Positions 40,201-52,700 of a stretch of DNA of 64,000 bases are shown in pieces. The position numbers were made by a program, and so were the translations under genes. Each line of letters begins with the position of its first letter. The stretch's first letter is position 1. The stretch is from assembly GCA_014773175.1 (NCBI GenBank), contig VXCM01000118.1, positions 234,826-298,825 on the forward strand, read 5' to 3'. The notes beneath the pieces were generated by a model. The model made no database searches, was not told the DNA's origin, and saw only the letters and a program-made list of their open reading frames with translations. The DNA comes from Lucifuga dentata. Lineage: Eukaryota; Chordata; Actinopteri; Ophidiiformes; Bythitidae.

Positions 40201-43200
40201 TTTATTTGTGAAACTATGTAAAATTTGTTAACAGAGTTTTAGATTCACATGAATGATAGTGAGCTCAACGATGCTGTCATAAAGTGAAAAGTCTGACCAT
40301 GTTCAAGCTGAATCTAAGTACCACAGTCAACAAGTGAACTTACTGAGGACACATTACATGGTGGTTTGCCTGATTTTTTTGAGCCCAATTTTGAGTTGGC
40401 TGTCTGGATCCAACCAATCGAGTCTGCTGGTTGGGATGGAATGTCGTCTAGTGTGAACCGATTATCAAGGGTGACCAAGCCTTAGTGATTTTGAAAGTTT
40501 TAAGTGTCTGTTAAAAGTGTTATGACCCTTATTAATGCTGTCTTGAGGTGTCACCTTTCACTGCTCTCTGCTTTCCAGGTGGGCATCTTGGACGATGATA
40601 TTTTTGAGGAGGATGAGCACTTCTTTGTGCGTCTTCAAAACTTGAGGTTAGATCAGGGTGGAAGTGAAGGAATGGGAACACCACCAAAAGGTAGACTAGT
40701 GGAGCCGATGGTTGCCACCATCACTATCTTGGATGATGACCATGCTGGCATCTTCACCTTTCGTCAGAGAGTGCTGCGGGTGAGTGAGAGCACAGGAATA
40801 CTGACAGTGACGGTGGTGAGGAACTCCGGCTCCAGGGGTACGGTTACTGTACCGTACCATACAGAGGATGGCACTGCCAAGGCTGGAGTGGACTATGAGG
40901 AGACCAGAGGGGAGCTGGAATTCACCAATGAACAGACCAGGTGAGGCACAGTCAACAAAATGAGGCACTGACTGGGAAATTAGACTTTAGGAGCCACCAA
41001 GTCTGATTGATGTGTTTCCTTGGAACATTAGCAAGTGGCAAATATTGAGACTTGTAACAATGCATCTTCCTATTCCGCTTCGTATGAACAATATTTTTTT
41101 TTTCCCCCAGGGAAACTACACGGGAAAATTAAATAATGGAGGAATTAAAATATTTCTCTTTTGGACCTTCATGGTTCCTGGAAAACTTTGGAAATGTCTG
41201 CCTTGAGGCTATGCTTTCTATGCTTGCTAGTTGTAAAGAATGGGTAGTATACCATGGTCAACTTAATTACGAAACCTTACCCTTGTCATAATTACCATAA
41301 TGAGAATGTGACAGAAAAGCCTGTATTGTTTTGCTCACACTTGTAGTCTTGGAATGTAGAAACTTCACTGCATCATCATCATTCATGCCGGCATGTGACC
41401 ACTAGTGCTTGTTGGAAAGGATAATCTGACACTCACAGTAAGATTATTATGGGTTTATCAACCAACCTTTCCATTCTGAGAAGGTCAGTTTCGACTGAAT
41501 TACGTGACGACTTGACATCCAAGATAATACCTCCCCTGATCAGGTGTGGGAACCTCTTGTAAGCTCACAGATCCTTTTCCCATTAAAATTTCATGCTATA
41601 TAATCTGTGTTTGAACATAGGCTAATTGTACACTTAGAGGAAGCCACTGTTATGTAACGTGACCATTCAGTAGATACTGTACAGTGAAGGACATCTGAAG
41701 AAAATAGAAGGTGATGGACTAATGGGGAAGTGTGTGTGTGTGTGTGCGTGTGTGTGTCAAAGTATTCAACAAATTAACTAATACCTAGAAAAGACTATTA
41801 CAATTACATGGTCTAATGAGGCATTTAGTTTGTTATGGGCTAGTCCTGTGCACGTGTATGTATTTGTGTGCACACGTTCTCTGAAGAGCAAAAGCACACT
41901 ATGTTTGGGCCTGAATTATTTAGACTTCTAATGTGACTCATTATTTAGGTCACTTTAGCTTGTGATGTGATTTTGATGATGTAAATGTATCTGTATCTGT
42001 ATTTTCTGTGTGTGTGTTTATGGTGTCTCCACAGTCAGAGCTTAAAAGTGCACATCATTAATGTGTCAGAATATGAGAAGCAGGAAAACTTCTTCATCAT
42101 GCTCGAGGAGCCCAAATGGCTGAAGAGAGGAATTTCTGGTAAGTGTGTCAGCATTTTAAATTTCATCAATATATTTAAGCGGCTTTTATAAAGTAAATAA
42201 ATATCGCAAAATGGTTAAACACAAACATCATTTCCACACTGAGTAGCGCAGCCCAAACACATGGCAGCTGAACACTGAGTCACCTGCTTCAGAGCAAGTA
42301 ACCGAAGATTACACTCTGCCGTTCACCACTCTCTCTGTGTCTCTGTGGGATATCTACAGCAGCCACTTATGAATTTAGTATCAGTTGCCTGTTACCTGCA
42401 ACCTCAGTGTGCCAAAGGGGAGGTGCAGGAACTGGATATGTGCTTGTTAGAGGTGGTAAAAAGGAATCAATTACATCTTTTTGTAATGTAATTCATTTCA
42501 TTAAACAGAATGAATGAAGGGTTACAGTGAGAGCAAACTGCTGAACTTTTACTAACGGCGATACATGTTATCTTTGTAATATATGTACTTGTTTCTGCCG
42601 TGCTGAGAAAGCGGCCAACCTATATGGGCTCCGTTTATTCAACATTATAAGTTCTCTCAAATGATTTTGGCATGTGAAAACAGTTTTACCTGTGTAACGT
42701 TGTATTATATCATTCTTTATCTTTCTTACCAGCCCTGCTGCTGAACCAGGGTAAGACAGTTTATGAGTTTGGGTTTTAAATGTGCAATGTGAAGCATTTC
42801 GATATGAGATTTGAAATATGAGAGAGAAAAAGTTCTATGCTGCTTAGTTTAGGGAAAACAAGTCCCATGAGCCACTACAACAGGAAGTACATCAAAATAA
42901 GAAAGCAAGGTGCTCTCAAAATGCTTCATATGGCACTAAAAATATTAAAACTTTGAAAGTGAGTGTGGCACATGCTTTTCTTCTTTATGTTTAAGGTTCT
43001 GGCCAATACTGATTGCTGACTTTTTGGCATGTGTGCATGGGGTTTCATAAGACAAGGTCATGACAAATTGCAAGGCTCTAATGATAATATTGTCTCTGCT
43101 CTGACAGGTAACCCAACCCCTGAGGAGGAGGAGGCCAGGAGGATCTCTGAGATGGGTAAACCCATACTGGGAGAACACAGCAGGCTGGAGGTCATCATAC

Positions 43201-45542
43201 TGGAGTCCTGTGAGTTTAAGGTGTGTGAGAGGCTGATGGATGGCAATACACCTGTCCCTACAAGGGACAAGTATATTTTAGCTATTTACATATTAAATAT
43301 ATTTGAACAGTCATGTGATAAAGATATGTATATGCATGTGCTCATATGTGTATGGTGTATGCTAAATTTGTTTTAAAAGTATATTTTTTGTGTGTTGTCA
43401 TATGATAAAGATGTATATGTATATGCTCATATGTATATGATGTATGCTAAATTTGTTTTATAAGTATACTTTTTGTGTGGTTGAACTTTAGGTCTGTAAA
43501 TGAATTGTTTGTATTGTAAAATGGTGGGGAGTTTATTCCCAAAAGATGTGTAATTTAAGTGTGTAAAGAAGGAGTGCAAGTGAGTTTTGGTTCATTAACC
43601 ACCTGGCACTCTCTCATGCCTCAGACTCCAAATGGAGTACTCGACCAGGTACGGTTTCAACGAGCATGCTGTGTGCGGTGGAACTGATTAGATAAGGCTT
43701 TTATCTCTTCTACTAGAATCTTCTTCATCTTCCTGATTGCATTAATATATAATTGGAGCTACAGTTTCTCCAATCTGAAAATTGTTTGCTGTGCATTACA
43801 TGCATTTCATTTTGAGATGCAGAGAGGAAATGTATGAATGTACCTGTGTCATCTTGTGTGTGCAGCCTTTGAGTGATATCTTCAATGTTGGATCAGTTAG
43901 TGTTAAGTGTAATTCAGGCAGTTGCATGGAGTGGTCGGTGCTGCTGTGTTACCATAGCAGACACACCCCACCACCCCACCACCCCACCCAAACCCTCCCA
44001 CGACTCATCCATGCATTATCTGACTGGTTGTTGGTACCTTCCAGCACTTAGCTAACATTTTGGAAGCCAGAGATCACTGTTAATATCCTGACTAATGGTG
44101 GCGAAGGTGTTAAAACAGGGAAATTCATCAGAGGTGCCACACTATATGTGTTTGTTTATACTCTGTTACACACTGCATGGAGCTCTTAGGAACACTGTCC
44201 ATTGATCAGAGAAGCTGCCACTGTCCCCCATGATTTTGGATCTTGCAAGGGTGATTTTTAAAGGCAATCTCTAGTTAGTGTTTTGATCCCAGCCTTTGTG
44301 TGCTTTCATACAACCCGACGATCATCTTATTAATAAACTATTTAATTTTTTCTAACAGAGCACTGTGGACAAACTTCTGAAGGACACTAATCTGGCTGGG
44401 GTGATTGGCACTCATTCATGGAAAGAACAGTTTATTGAAGCGGTCACAGTCAGTGCAGGTCAGTGTGAGTTGCGATCATGTGCGTAATGCTTTTTATGTA
44501 CTAGTTATATTGCCAAATCTTGAAAGAAAATAATGAAGTAATTTGAGCAAATGTATAGCTAACAGCATCTTATTCTTTCTCATGTCCTGTGTTTTCTCAT
44601 TTTTGTCATGCCATATTGGATTTTCCACTTATTTGTACACTAAATACCAATATTACCAATAGAATCAGGATCATGCTTTGTATTGTATCTTAATTTTCTT
44701 GTCTTTTTTTAACAGGTGATGAAGATGAAGAGGGAGAAGAACAGAGAGCGCCAAACTGCTGTGACTACTTCATGCACATCCTGTGCATTTTCTGGAAGAT
44801 TTTGTTTGCTTTTGTTCCACCCACTGAGTTTTTGAACGGCTGGGCATGCTTCATAGTGTCAATCAGTGTGATTGGTTTCTTGACAGCCATTATTGGAGAT
44901 ATAGCATCCCACTTTGGCTGCACTGTCGGCCTGAAGGACACTGTCACTGCCGTGGTGTTTGTAGCTCTGGGGACCTCCGTTCCTGGTGAGTGAGTGAGTG
45001 AGTGAGTGAGAGAGAGAGAGAGAGATGTACAAACACATACATTTGGCATTCTTGATTTCTAATCATTACTGTCCTCAATGTATATTTGCACTTTGTGGTG
45101 GATCCTGATTTCTGTATGTGATGTGAAGTTACGCAGTAGGATGATTTTTTTTATTGGCTAAGAGAGATGAATGTCACACATGTTTAACATCTGGTGAGAA
45201 TGTGTCTCAGACCACCTCCAAATTCTACATTTACACTACAGGTCTCGATGCCCAGTGCCTTCTTAAGTGGCCCATATCTGATACCTGTGTTTACATCGTC
45301 TAAACCTGAAACAACCCACATGTGCTCAAGAAGATTTAGTTAAACAAAGTGCTGCAATGGACACAAATCAGATTCAAATCAGTGATCAAATCAGTGATTA
45401 TTGCTTTCCAAAACATCTTCAAGGGTCTGCAATGACTTAATAATATTTTTCAGGGCAGAGAAGAGGGTTGGTCATGTTGTTGTAGCTTGAGCCTGTGCAG
45501 CAATGATCACTGTTACTCTGGTTCAGAGGTATTGATTGATTA

Positions 45543-45576
<34 letters not shown>

Positions 45577-46517
45577 CATCACAGATCATTGAGTTCTACA
45601 GCTCTACGTAATTTGTATGCAGACAAAATAGAAGAGTTTTTGGCACATTGACAGATATCAGATATGTTATTTCCACATGTGAACATGGACCAAATGGATC
45701 TGAGAATATTCAATTCCATAATCCTCTTTACATGTTCACAACACATATGTCCGATATGAGCCACATGTAAGCAAAAAATTGAAATCGGATCACTTATACC
45801 TGGTGGTGCAAATGTAGCAAAAGTGGCTTAGTTGTCTGAACTTCAGTCTGTTATAAATGTGACTTGGGTGCATTTACACCTGCCTATCAGTTATAGCCTA
45901 ATATAGACGTTCAAGATGCACGCACTGACTAGGTTGAATGAGGCAAAGGTAATACCACTTTCAGTTTCCTAAACATTTCAATCTGCTTTGGAAGCCAAGA
46001 GGTCACTTGGCATAATTTTTTTGCAGCTGTTTTCTCCTAACATGAGATATTAAGCCTCAGTAGTAAAATCCATGACTTGGTTAAATGGAGATTTTTTTTC
46101 AAAGAGATGACATCTTCTAATTTCACCCTCTCTTTTGCAGATACCTTTGCAAGCAAAGTCGCTGCCACTCAGGACCAGTATGCTGATGCTTCTATAGGAA
46201 ATGTGACAGGCAGCAACGCAGTTAACGTGTTCTTGGGCATTGGGGTGGCCTGGTCTGTGGCAGCTGTATATTGGAAGATCAAAGGTAAGGTCTTCCGCGT
46301 GGAACCTGGCTCGCTGGCCTTCTCCGTCACACTCTTCACCATTTTTGCCTTCTTCACCATGGGAGTGCTGATGCTACGCCGGAGGCCGTCCATTGGTGGT
46401 GAACTGGGAGGACCAAAGACCACCAAAGCCCTCACTGCATTGGTTTTCTTTGGACTCTGGTTCCTCTACATCCTCTTCTCTAGCTTGGAGGTCTATTGCC
46501 ATATTCAAGGCTTCTGA
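34244..46517 (+). CDS. slc8a2: Sodium/calcium exchanger, NCX2-like (SLC8 family)
   Basis: Twelve coding exons: 34244-34591, 35538-35675, 36324-36551, 36645-36911, 39514-39957, 40579-40940, 42035-42138, 42733-42750, 43108-43220, 44359-44458, 44716-44985, 46141-46517. They join to 2769 nt, 922 aa, close to human NCX2 (921). It exchanges 3 Na+ for 1 Ca2+ across the plasma membrane. Seen: a signal peptide (1-28), an N-glycosylation site (NVT, 47-49), [10 protein letters not shown], the alpha-1 repeat ([17 protein letters not shown], then VGSAAFN), the XIP autoinhibitory helix ([14 protein letters not shown]), calcium-binding domains CBD1 and CBD2 in the cytosolic loop (about 370-650), the alpha-2 repeat ([16 protein letters not shown], then [14 protein letters not shown]) and the end [20 protein letters not shown] and ALLLNQG favour NCX2 over NCX1/3, but the fish-specific NCX4 was not excluded. 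The first coding exon opens with an acceptor at 34180, so a noncoding exon lies upstream. Two features are unusual: split 5' exons and an altered CBD2. Confidence 0.88.
35012..35071. repeat. 60-bp near-perfect palindrome in exchanger intron 1
   Basis: AGCTAAAACGCCCTGTTTTC and ten more bases are followed with no spacer by their reverse complement; only one base pair mismatches. It lies in the intron between coding exons 1 and 2. No flanking element was recognised. Confidence 0.9.
38600..39420 (-). mobile_element. Degraded LINE reverse-transcriptase polyprotein remnant
   Basis: Read on the minus strand from about 39350 leftwards, broken frames carry [61 protein letters not shown] and [12 protein letters not shown] continuous frame at 38948-38616 follows ([20 protein letters not shown], then [13 protein letters not shown]). 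This order (adjacent to and past the reverse-transcriptase domain) is typical of a non-LTR retrotransposon family abundant in teleosts. Stops and frameshifts make it inactive. It sits antisense in the 2.6-kb intron between exchanger exons 4 and 5. The right edge approaches exon 5 and is not defined. Confidence 0.7.
42035..42138 (+). other. Exchanger exon 7: mutually-exclusive-type (A/B) exon, single copy
   Basis: This exon aligns with the position of the alternative A or B exon of NCX1/NCX3 in CBD2. It encodes [16 protein letters not shown] and [12 protein letters not shown]. The second block resembles both the NCX2 exon (WLKRGIS) and the B-type exon (LEEPKW). The acidic segment DDEEYEK found in A-type exons and mammalian NCX2 reads NVSEYEK here (residues 605-611). 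I found no second, competing exon in the flanking introns (40941-42034 or 42139-42732). Confidence 0.8.
42733..42750 (+). other. Exchanger exon 8: 18-nt microexon (C-type)
   Basis: Between acceptor TTACCAG and donor GTAAGAC lie 18 bases encoding ALLLNQ in split phase (I-S-A-L-L-L-N-Q-G). Both junctions complete codons correctly. It corresponds to the C cassette of NCX genes. Its small size and multiple-of-three length would allow skipping without frame loss. Confidence 0.85.
44986..45026 (+). repeat. (GTGA)n-(GA)n microsatellite forming the exon 11 donor
   Basis: The 5' splice site after TCCTG at 44985 reads GTGAGT and is the first unit of a tandem GTGA run that continues into GA repeats. 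The true donor is fixed by the next exon, which completes the codon GAT. Confidence 0.85.
45225..45817. mobile_element. Possible hAT-like MITE in exchanger intron 11
   Basis: Ends CTACATTTACACTACAGGT and, inverted, CTACATTTGCACCACCAGGT are similar. Inside are fish-hAT-like blocks (GGCCCATATCTGATACC, CATATGTCCGATATGAGCC). A (TTGA)n microsatellite sits within (45530-45575). I could not find a clean 8-bp target duplication, so boundaries and class are uncertain. There is no coding region. Confidence 0.4.
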
Positions 46518-49500
46518 GAGAGCACAGCTGGAGAGGGCAATGTCTAAACACACACATCACCAGGACATTCACCTGGACCTGGACAGTAAACTACCTTGGA
46601 AAAGACATACAGTGTCTTCACTTAACTGCTGCCATAGTACAAAATGTGACTCTGACAGATACACATGCAAATCTGTATGTCACATCCACTTCAGGACAAT
46701 TCCAGCAATAGAACTGATTGTGAGAGTATTGATCATTGTGTTTGTTAAATGAGGGCAAATGTACCCTGTTACTGGATTTTACTTGATACAGGCTTGATGC
46801 CGAATGATTAGTAACATGAATTTCAGGTTTGGTCTGGCTTCTCCTCATGCTTATACTTTAGAACCAGGGCCAGATGACCTGTGCTGACATCTTAGACTAC
46901 CTAAACTACCAACCAAATAAAGAAATCAGTGGCAGTAGCTTTTACCCTGACAAGCTACATGGACAAAACAGTTTGTTTAGAGATAAGCTTCTGCTGTATA
47001 ATACCTCTCAGTGGAAATTTGTGTATCTCTGTGATGTGACAAGAGGCATTGTTCAGTATATTTATAAGTATTTCTAATACTAATGATTATAAAATCCATT
47101 ACATGGGCATAATATTGAAAAGTACAACTGATAAAGAATAACAGTGAATCCTAATCACCTGTGGAATGAAGAAAAGGTATCTAATATTTGCCATTTAGAG
47201 TGACTGCTTGAAGATCATGATTCATTCATCTCTAAAGTCTTATTCATTTAATAATTACTAGTGTAATGTAATGTCTTTGTAATTCAGTGTTTATGAGCTG
47301 ATATGGGGAGAAAATATATTGTAAATTATTATAAGTTGTCATAATTACATTGAATTTTAAACTGATTGAGTCTCAGTGGATCCATCTTCCAGACCAGCTG
47401 CCTTCTCTCCTCAGTCTATTTTATGGGCAGATGCGCTTGATACTCATTAGTGGGTACTTTGAAGAGGTTGATACTGACATTTTTATGAGCAAGTATGAGA
47501 TGTAGTTGAGGACTTTTAATCTGATTCAGGATATGCCTTTATCTTATTCTCTGAAAACCTGTGTGCCATATTCAATAAAATATTTTAGTTCTATAGATCT
47601 GATGGAATCAAAACAGATACTACTGCTGTATAGTACAACTGATTTGAACCATGGCATGCAGGTGCAACCAGTATTATACAACATATTTGAGGTATTTAAT
47701 GGATGCTATGATTTGTGGGTTCATCATTGCAAACATCTGCAGCCAAACTTTGCTCAAACATACAGTACTTTGTTTTAAATTTTACATAAATTTTCCAAAT
47801 ATACCAAATGTGTCACACTGAAGTTTGAGGAAATTTTTATAAAATTATGCACAACACACAATTAGAATATTTCCATTTCATCTAATGGTGCAGTCATGAA
47901 AACATCCTGAGTTATTCCTGGGTTTGATAATACTGAATATTTTCACCTCCTCCTCAGCCTTAAAACTAACTACCAAAAAGGGGGCAAAACACTTCTTCAG
48001 CTATGTATGACAGTGCAGTTATAGTTTATATTCTGTATGTACGTACATGTTCTAACACTTCATTGAAAATGTACAGGGATTATACCACATGAAATACTAT
48101 TCAGTATAATAATATAAAATATTNACTTCATTGAAAATGTACAGGGATTATACCACATGAAATACTATTCAGTATAATAATATAAAATATTATTCAATTT
48201 TATTCATCGATAAAATGGAAATTACATTTCTCGAGTCCCCTCAACACTTGGAAAAAAAAAAAGGGTAAAACAGTAAATTATTTGTTTTAGTTTAGTTATT
48301 TAAATTATTTAATGTCAGAAAATCTGAAATACCAATGATTTGCTTTGAAAATATGAGGGTCAAAATTCAAAACAGAGAATTTGGGCATTTCTCAAACCGC
48401 AAGGTTTTGATGCTGAAGTAGCCTGTTACCCCAACATGATACCATTAATTATTGATAATCCGATTCCTCAAAATAAACTTAAAGGGATCCCTTCATCAAA
48501 GCTTTTTGTTGCCACATACTTGGCAATAGTAAAACTAGGTTCCGACAAACAGTAGGCTTCATAGATAGTAACACAGAACACTTTCCTCCTGACTAATAAA
48601 GGAACAACATTTGGCTTTGTCTTTGTGTGGAAATGCTAGTTGTTTTTCAAAAAAAAAAAAAAAAAAAAAAAAAAATAGCACAACGAAAAGCATTAGTGAC
48701 CATCAGGGACTGTGACGCCCCTGGGCTCATGTCTTTTGGAATTGTCTATTGTCAAAATTTCTCATTTTTAGTCAGCCTTTATAATTTTTTTTTGTTTTTT
48801 AATTTACATAAGTAGTTAATAAATCTTTCATGGTTGGATTCAGCACTTCAAATGCAACACATTATGAGTAATTTTTACAATAGCATTTTGGGGGGCCTTA
48901 GTGGTCAGCTAGTGTTTTAAATACCAAGGGGCCCAGGGGCCTCCTGGTCAGCTTGTGCAGTGTGCACTGAGGGCTCTGGTGTTCAACTTCCTGTGAAAGT
49001 CTTGGACCACGGGCTGCGCACTGTGCATAGCCTGAGGCTTGGAGGCCCCCTGGCAGTCCAAGGCCCTGGGGCACTGGCCTGACTGACCCTGTCAATAATC
49101 TGGTCTTTGTGACTACTGGATAGTATAGATATAATGACAAATATCATTTTAGACTGGGTAACACAATCTATGGGGGTTTCTTCCTCACTGAGCCTGAAAT
49201 TTAAAATTAACTTTAATAAATAAAATTTTATGAAAAATAATAAGGAAGTAAATGAGGAAGCTTCAATTTTAGGGATTTTCAGAGTTAAATGAAAGTGGTG
49301 CTGGCTTGTGTTGAGTGGTACATATTTGATACAGGCTCTACGAATTAAAAACAGGAGAACTATTAATGATTGACAGGACAAAGTGGCAATAATAACACTT
49401 GCTGCCGGTTCTTTGTGATGCTCTACAGCTGCGTTTACGTCCCATTATGAGATAGAGGATGTACTTTTCCTGCAATAGGCTGTCTGGTCCAGAATTCTTC

Positions 49501-49730
49501 AATTAAAAAAAAATTGAATTTACACCTGCCTGTGCAAAATATACTTACTGCGAACACAACACAATTAGTGATTAATGTAGCGGCAGAAAAACGCTTTCCG
49601 GTCAATGTTTGGTTTGTACAAGCCGTCACATAAAACACAACATTCTTTAAATATGTACCGTCCATGTGGAATTTCGCTTTTCCCACATATCTTGAATGCA
49701 GCATTAACTAGGCACTGTGGACAGGACAAC
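46518..49730. other. Exchanger 3' UTR and intergenic region
   Basis: Downstream of the exchanger stop, candidate AATAAA signals occur at 46916-46921 and 47574-47579. The rest is AT-rich, with an N-joined duplication at 48124, an A homopolymer (48649-48675) and a GC-richer block at 48890-49090 whose open frames show no domain. No further gene was seen before hnrnpl. Confidence 0.5.
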
Positions 49731-52700
49731 ATGGCTGCTGCTGGGGGCCGATTCTACGGAGAAGGCGGCAGAGCGACGAAAAGACAGAAAACCGAGGACG
49801 GAGGAATGACAACGGTGAGAGTTTCTTTGGTATCGCGGTGGTTTCTGTTCTATTATGCTTAAAATTGGTAGATTTTGCTTTCTATAAGTACAATTTTGCA
49901 GCCCTGAGCGCGTAGCTTGCTAGCTTAAAATCGGTGAGCTAACCCGATTCATTCTCACTTTAACGTCAGGCTTGGTTTCAGTATAAGCAGGAGCGTCGTT
50001 TATCTAGTTTATGGTAGCCACTTATAGTGATAGCAACATCATTTTCTGTAAGCATTAAAGCCATGTTAAGAAGCGTGAAAAATTGGTTGTTTGCTCTCCA
50101 CGTGTGTGTATGTGTGTGTATTTTCGTTTCTGCGGTTCTACACTCTAATTTCATTTCCATCAGCGATAGAAGTAGTTCGTGACCCTACAAGCATCACCTT
50201 GTGTTCTCCATTTTCAGGAAAGCTACGAAGACCCCCATAAACCGCTTCCCTCTCAGGTGGTCCACATCAGAGGCCTGGTTGATGGCATCATGGAGGCTGA
50301 TCTGGTGGAGGCACTGCAGGAGTTTGGGGCAATCAGGTAATAACCCCATCCAAGAGGACCATGTGTCTTATCATTTAATTTTATTTTTTTCAGGGGTTTC
50401 GTTTTTATTCTGCAGGCGTCATCAGTCCTGGTTTGTGGACATTCATAATAGCTCACCTATGCTGGCTGTACTCCTTCCAGATTCAAAGCCCCGAATTGGC
50501 TTTAATCAAAGAGTTGGTGCCAGCTCTCATTTGGATAAACAGACCTGTTTTAGTTTATCAAAAGCATTATATTTATCTGATGAATTTAATCAGAGCAGGG
50601 AGAGGTGGAAATATGCAGCGCTCAAGTGTTACACGAGCGTTTTCAGTTGTTCAGGATGATTAGGCCTTTTTTGGGTTGAAATTGGGCAGACCTAAGCTGG
50701 GAGAGTGCTGGGGTAACCTGTTCACTACAAAGAATCCTGTAAGACTGGTACACAATCCTTTAGATGCATTGTTCATTTAGTCTGAAAGCTCATTTTAAAT
50801 GGTTGGATATGTGAGAAGGTCTGTTGGCCAGTTAAAAAAAAAAAAAAAAAAGAAAAGTTACCAAAATCTCAGACAGACAGGTCTGTTTGGCCAGATGTGC
50901 AATCAGCTAAAACACGTAAAAACACCTTTGTGATTGTGTCTTGAATGGACAGGACCTTTAAGCTTTATGTAAGTGTATGATGTGTGTTAAGTATGGCTGT
51001 GGGAGGTTAGATGTGTTGTATTAAAGGATCATACCATCCATTTTGCATGTTTAAGCCTAATATATTCAATTTTCATACATGTAACATTACTGACAATCAT
51101 TTCCCAAAGCATACTACTGAAATGGTGAATTAAAAATGTTTTTCCTACTTTCCAGACCGACATTGGTTTCAGTTCGTTCTGCTATGCTATTAAAATCAAC
51201 TTGTTGATACTTGAAACGTTCTTGGGATAGGTCATCATTGCGAATAAGACGTGTATTCAGGTTTTTTTCAAAGTTACATAATTTTGGCATTTAAGTGCAA
51301 TAAAAAGCACGGAGTGATCTGAAAATGCTTTCTGTTGTCATTACTTCACTACAGCACTTGAATGCGCCACTAGGTCAGTAATGTTACATGTATGAAAATT
51401 AAAAAATTAGGCTCAAACATGCAAAATGGATGGTATAGTCCTTTAATGTGCTTTCTTTAACCTCTTATGTCTCTGCTCCATTTCATAGAGAATACATGTT
51501 TTTTTTTTCCATGTGTAAAAACAAAAAAAAAAAAATGCTCCAGCATCATGAGACCAATTAGAATTTTGTTTTCATGTTGTGTGTCACAATAGTCACATTT
51601 GAGCCATTTTCATAATTTTCATGTTTTTTTTGTGTCTGTAATTACATTGAGGCTCTCAGGTTCCTCTTATCTGTTAGTTTTATGATCTCCATACTGCACA
51701 TTTTTTATAGCATAAACTTCACAGTTGGTGGCTCAGCAAGACAAGTATGGTGAAGTAATTTAGTAATAATTGAAGTCAGTTTAATCATGAGTATAACCAA
51801 TTTTTTAGGGATTTCAAATTGCTTAAACACCCAAATGTGGTTTTGCAATCCGGCTTATAGAACCTGTAAATTTGGTATTCACAGCTATGTGGTCATGATG
51901 CCCAAGAAGCGCCAGGCCCTGGTGGAGTACGAGGACATGAATGGCTCCTGCAATGCTGTTACGTATGCAGCAGAGAACCAGGTTTATATTGCAGGCCACC
52001 CTGCCTTCATCAATTACTCCACCAGCCAAAAGATCTCCCGTCCAGGAGATTCAGATGATACTCGGAGTGTCAACAACGTGCTGCTGCTCACGATCATAAA
52101 CCCCATCTATCCAATCACCACGGTAACATAACCATGAAATTGAGTCTCATGCAATGTAGATTTATAAAGTTTGTGTGATAGCAAATGAAGACTGACAGGT
52201 TCATTGGGATAAATTTAACTTTTTCCAATTTTAGATATGAGCCATTATTTATTAGGTGTCATCTTTTAAAGAGGTGGCAACTGCTATAAACAAAGACTTT
52301 TTAAAGGACCATACCACCCATTTTGCATGTTTGAGCTAATATATTCAGTTTTCATGCTCATAACATTACTGACACTCATTTTCCAAAGCGTACTGGAATG
52401 GTGAGTTAAAAAATTGTTTTCCTACCTTCCAGACTGCCATTGGTTTCAGTTCATTCTGGTACGCTATTAAAATCAACTTGCTGATACTTAAAATGTTCTT
52501 GGGATAGGTAATCCATCATCGCAAACAACATGTGTATTCAGGGTTTTTTCAAAGTTTTGTAATTTTAGCATTTAAGTGCAATAAAAAGCATGAGTGAATG
52601 TATGTCTCCACCGGGGAATATAGTCCCAAAAGAAGACCTGCATTTATCGAAAAAATTTNAATGTATGTCTCCACCGGGGAATATAGTCCCAAAAGAAGAC

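Noticed and set aside
41100..41206. Alternative B-type exon for the exchanger between exons 6 and 7
   Set aside because: The frame after the CCCCCAG acceptor encodes ETTRENTT-like sequence or stops in the needed phase and has no NCX similarity.
45530..45575. Regulatory meaning of the GATTGATT array
   Set aside because: It is a simple tetranucleotide repeat inside a MITE-like segment, with no other supporting motif.
48890..49381. Minus-strand frames of 80 and 132 codons near 49 kb
   Set aside because: Overlapping frames with no domain, splice or codon signal; the GC-rich patch alone is not enough to call a gene.
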